NCBI RefSeq assembly: GCF_001427865.1
Contig: NZ_LMHH01000001.1
Span: 992,001-1,056,000 of the forward strand
DNA from: Altererythrobacter sp. Root672
GTDB lineage: Bacteria > Pseudomonadota > Alphaproteobacteria > Sphingomonadales > Sphingomonadaceae
Direction of reading: 5' to 3'
DNA: 64,000 nt
Shown piece by piece: positions 63,710 to 64,000 of the stretch (position 1 is its first letter; every line of letters begins with the position of its first letter). Made by a program: the position numbers and the translations under genes. A model generated the notes under the pieces. It made no database searches, was not told the origin of the DNA, and saw only the letters and a list, made by a program, of their open reading frames with translations.

Positions 63710-63909
63710 CGTTTTCTCCGTCTCAGCACTTAAGTGGCTGATAAATATAACAGTGTGCAAATCTTAATCGGGCGGCGTCGGGACGGCAACTCGGTTTTAG
63801 ACCTATTGACAGTGTCTTACGTGGACGCGCGTCAGTTTCTGACTGCTTGTGCAAGGCAATATGGTGTTCGGACTAGCATCGCCGAGGCTCCGACGCTAAC
63901 GGGCCAACC

Positions 63910-64000
63910 ATGTCAAAGATCACCCCCGAAATCGTCGAACAGCATGGCCTCAACTCCGAAGAGTACGAGCACGTCCTGAAGGCAATGGGCCGCGAGCCCA
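63910..64000 (+). CDS. purL: Phosphoribosylformylglycinamidine synthase PurL, first 30 residues (cut by window edge)
   Basis: ATG 63910 opens a frame to the right edge reading MSKITPEIVEQHGL and then a MGREP segment. This is the typical start of the PurL synthase subunit of purine biosynthesis. The catalytic domains lie outside the window. The 200 bases before it hold TTGACA at 63806-63811 but no matching -10 box that I can defend. Confidence 0.82.
   Translation, partial: MSKITPEIVEQHGLNSEEYEHVLKAMGREP

Noticed and set aside
63806-63835. purL promoter with TTGACA
   Set aside because: No acceptable -10 element at 16-18 bases, so not listed as a feature.

Overview
The window looks like a chromosomal segment from a GC-rich alphaproteobacterium, most likely of the order Sphingomonadales. 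The taxon is inferred from several things: the dusB-ntrB-ntrC-ntrY gene order, a fused IspD/IspF enzyme, RpoD with a long acidic insert, many tiny membrane or periplasmic proteins of sphingomonad type, and REP-like repeats whose spurious translations read 'LSLSKD'. Nearly all of it is housekeeping DNA, tightly packed with many ATGA, GTGA or TGATG overlaps. No gap exceeds about 200 bases. I see no prophage, insertion sequence, CRISPR array or obvious genomic island.

Left part (1-11.9 kb): the ntr nitrogen regulatory operon on the minus strand (dusB, ntrB, ntrC and a partial ntrY cut by the window edge). It is followed by ispDF, a secreted unknown protein with pncC, lipA with a RatA/COQ10-like protein, a beta-carbonic anhydrase, a NYN-LOTUS protein, a lipoprotein and mutL. 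12.1-17.8 kb holds the complete rod-shape operon mreB-mreC-mreD-mrdA-rodA, followed by tRNA-Lys(CTT). 18-23.1 kb has an EF-G-like GTPase with altered G motifs and, diverging from it, an operon of an SDR, an FMN-dependent 2-hydroxyacid oxidase and a secreted M48-type protease.

The most interesting part is 23-29.5 kb. A REP-like cluster and a flavin reductase precede an unusual riboflavin operon. Its first gene encodes a helix-turn-helix domain fused to RibB and to a degenerate GTP cyclohydrolase II-like (RibX) domain. The gene appears to be leaderless, with a palindromic operator placed between its apparent -35 and -10 boxes. A CYTH-like protein, ribH and an aldo/keto reductase follow. Next comes a Nudix domain fused in frame to a PhoU-like DUF47 protein, apparently beginning at an ATT codon, immediately upstream of a PiT phosphate transporter.

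29.4-39.9 kb contains a phospholipase D-like enzyme, an M13 metallopeptidase, an AbgT transporter, enolase, a YqjD/YqjE-like cluster of four small membrane-associated proteins, a DUF4170 protein, a PaiB-like flavoprotein and greA. 39.9-49.1 kb has carB and carA diverging from yqeY, dnaG and rpoD, the last with a clear terminator. 49.1-54.8 kb has a GNAT acetyltransferase, a candidate small RNA, an NTF2-like protein, the rpiB-glyA-small membrane protein-nrdR-trmJ operon, and rpsD behind a structured leader. 54.6-63.7 kb is mostly minus strand: tgt, two DUF481 outer-membrane proteins, an ABC-2 exporter, queA, a cyclophilin, coaD, ispA, xseB and a YbjN-like protein. The window ends just inside purL on the plus strand.
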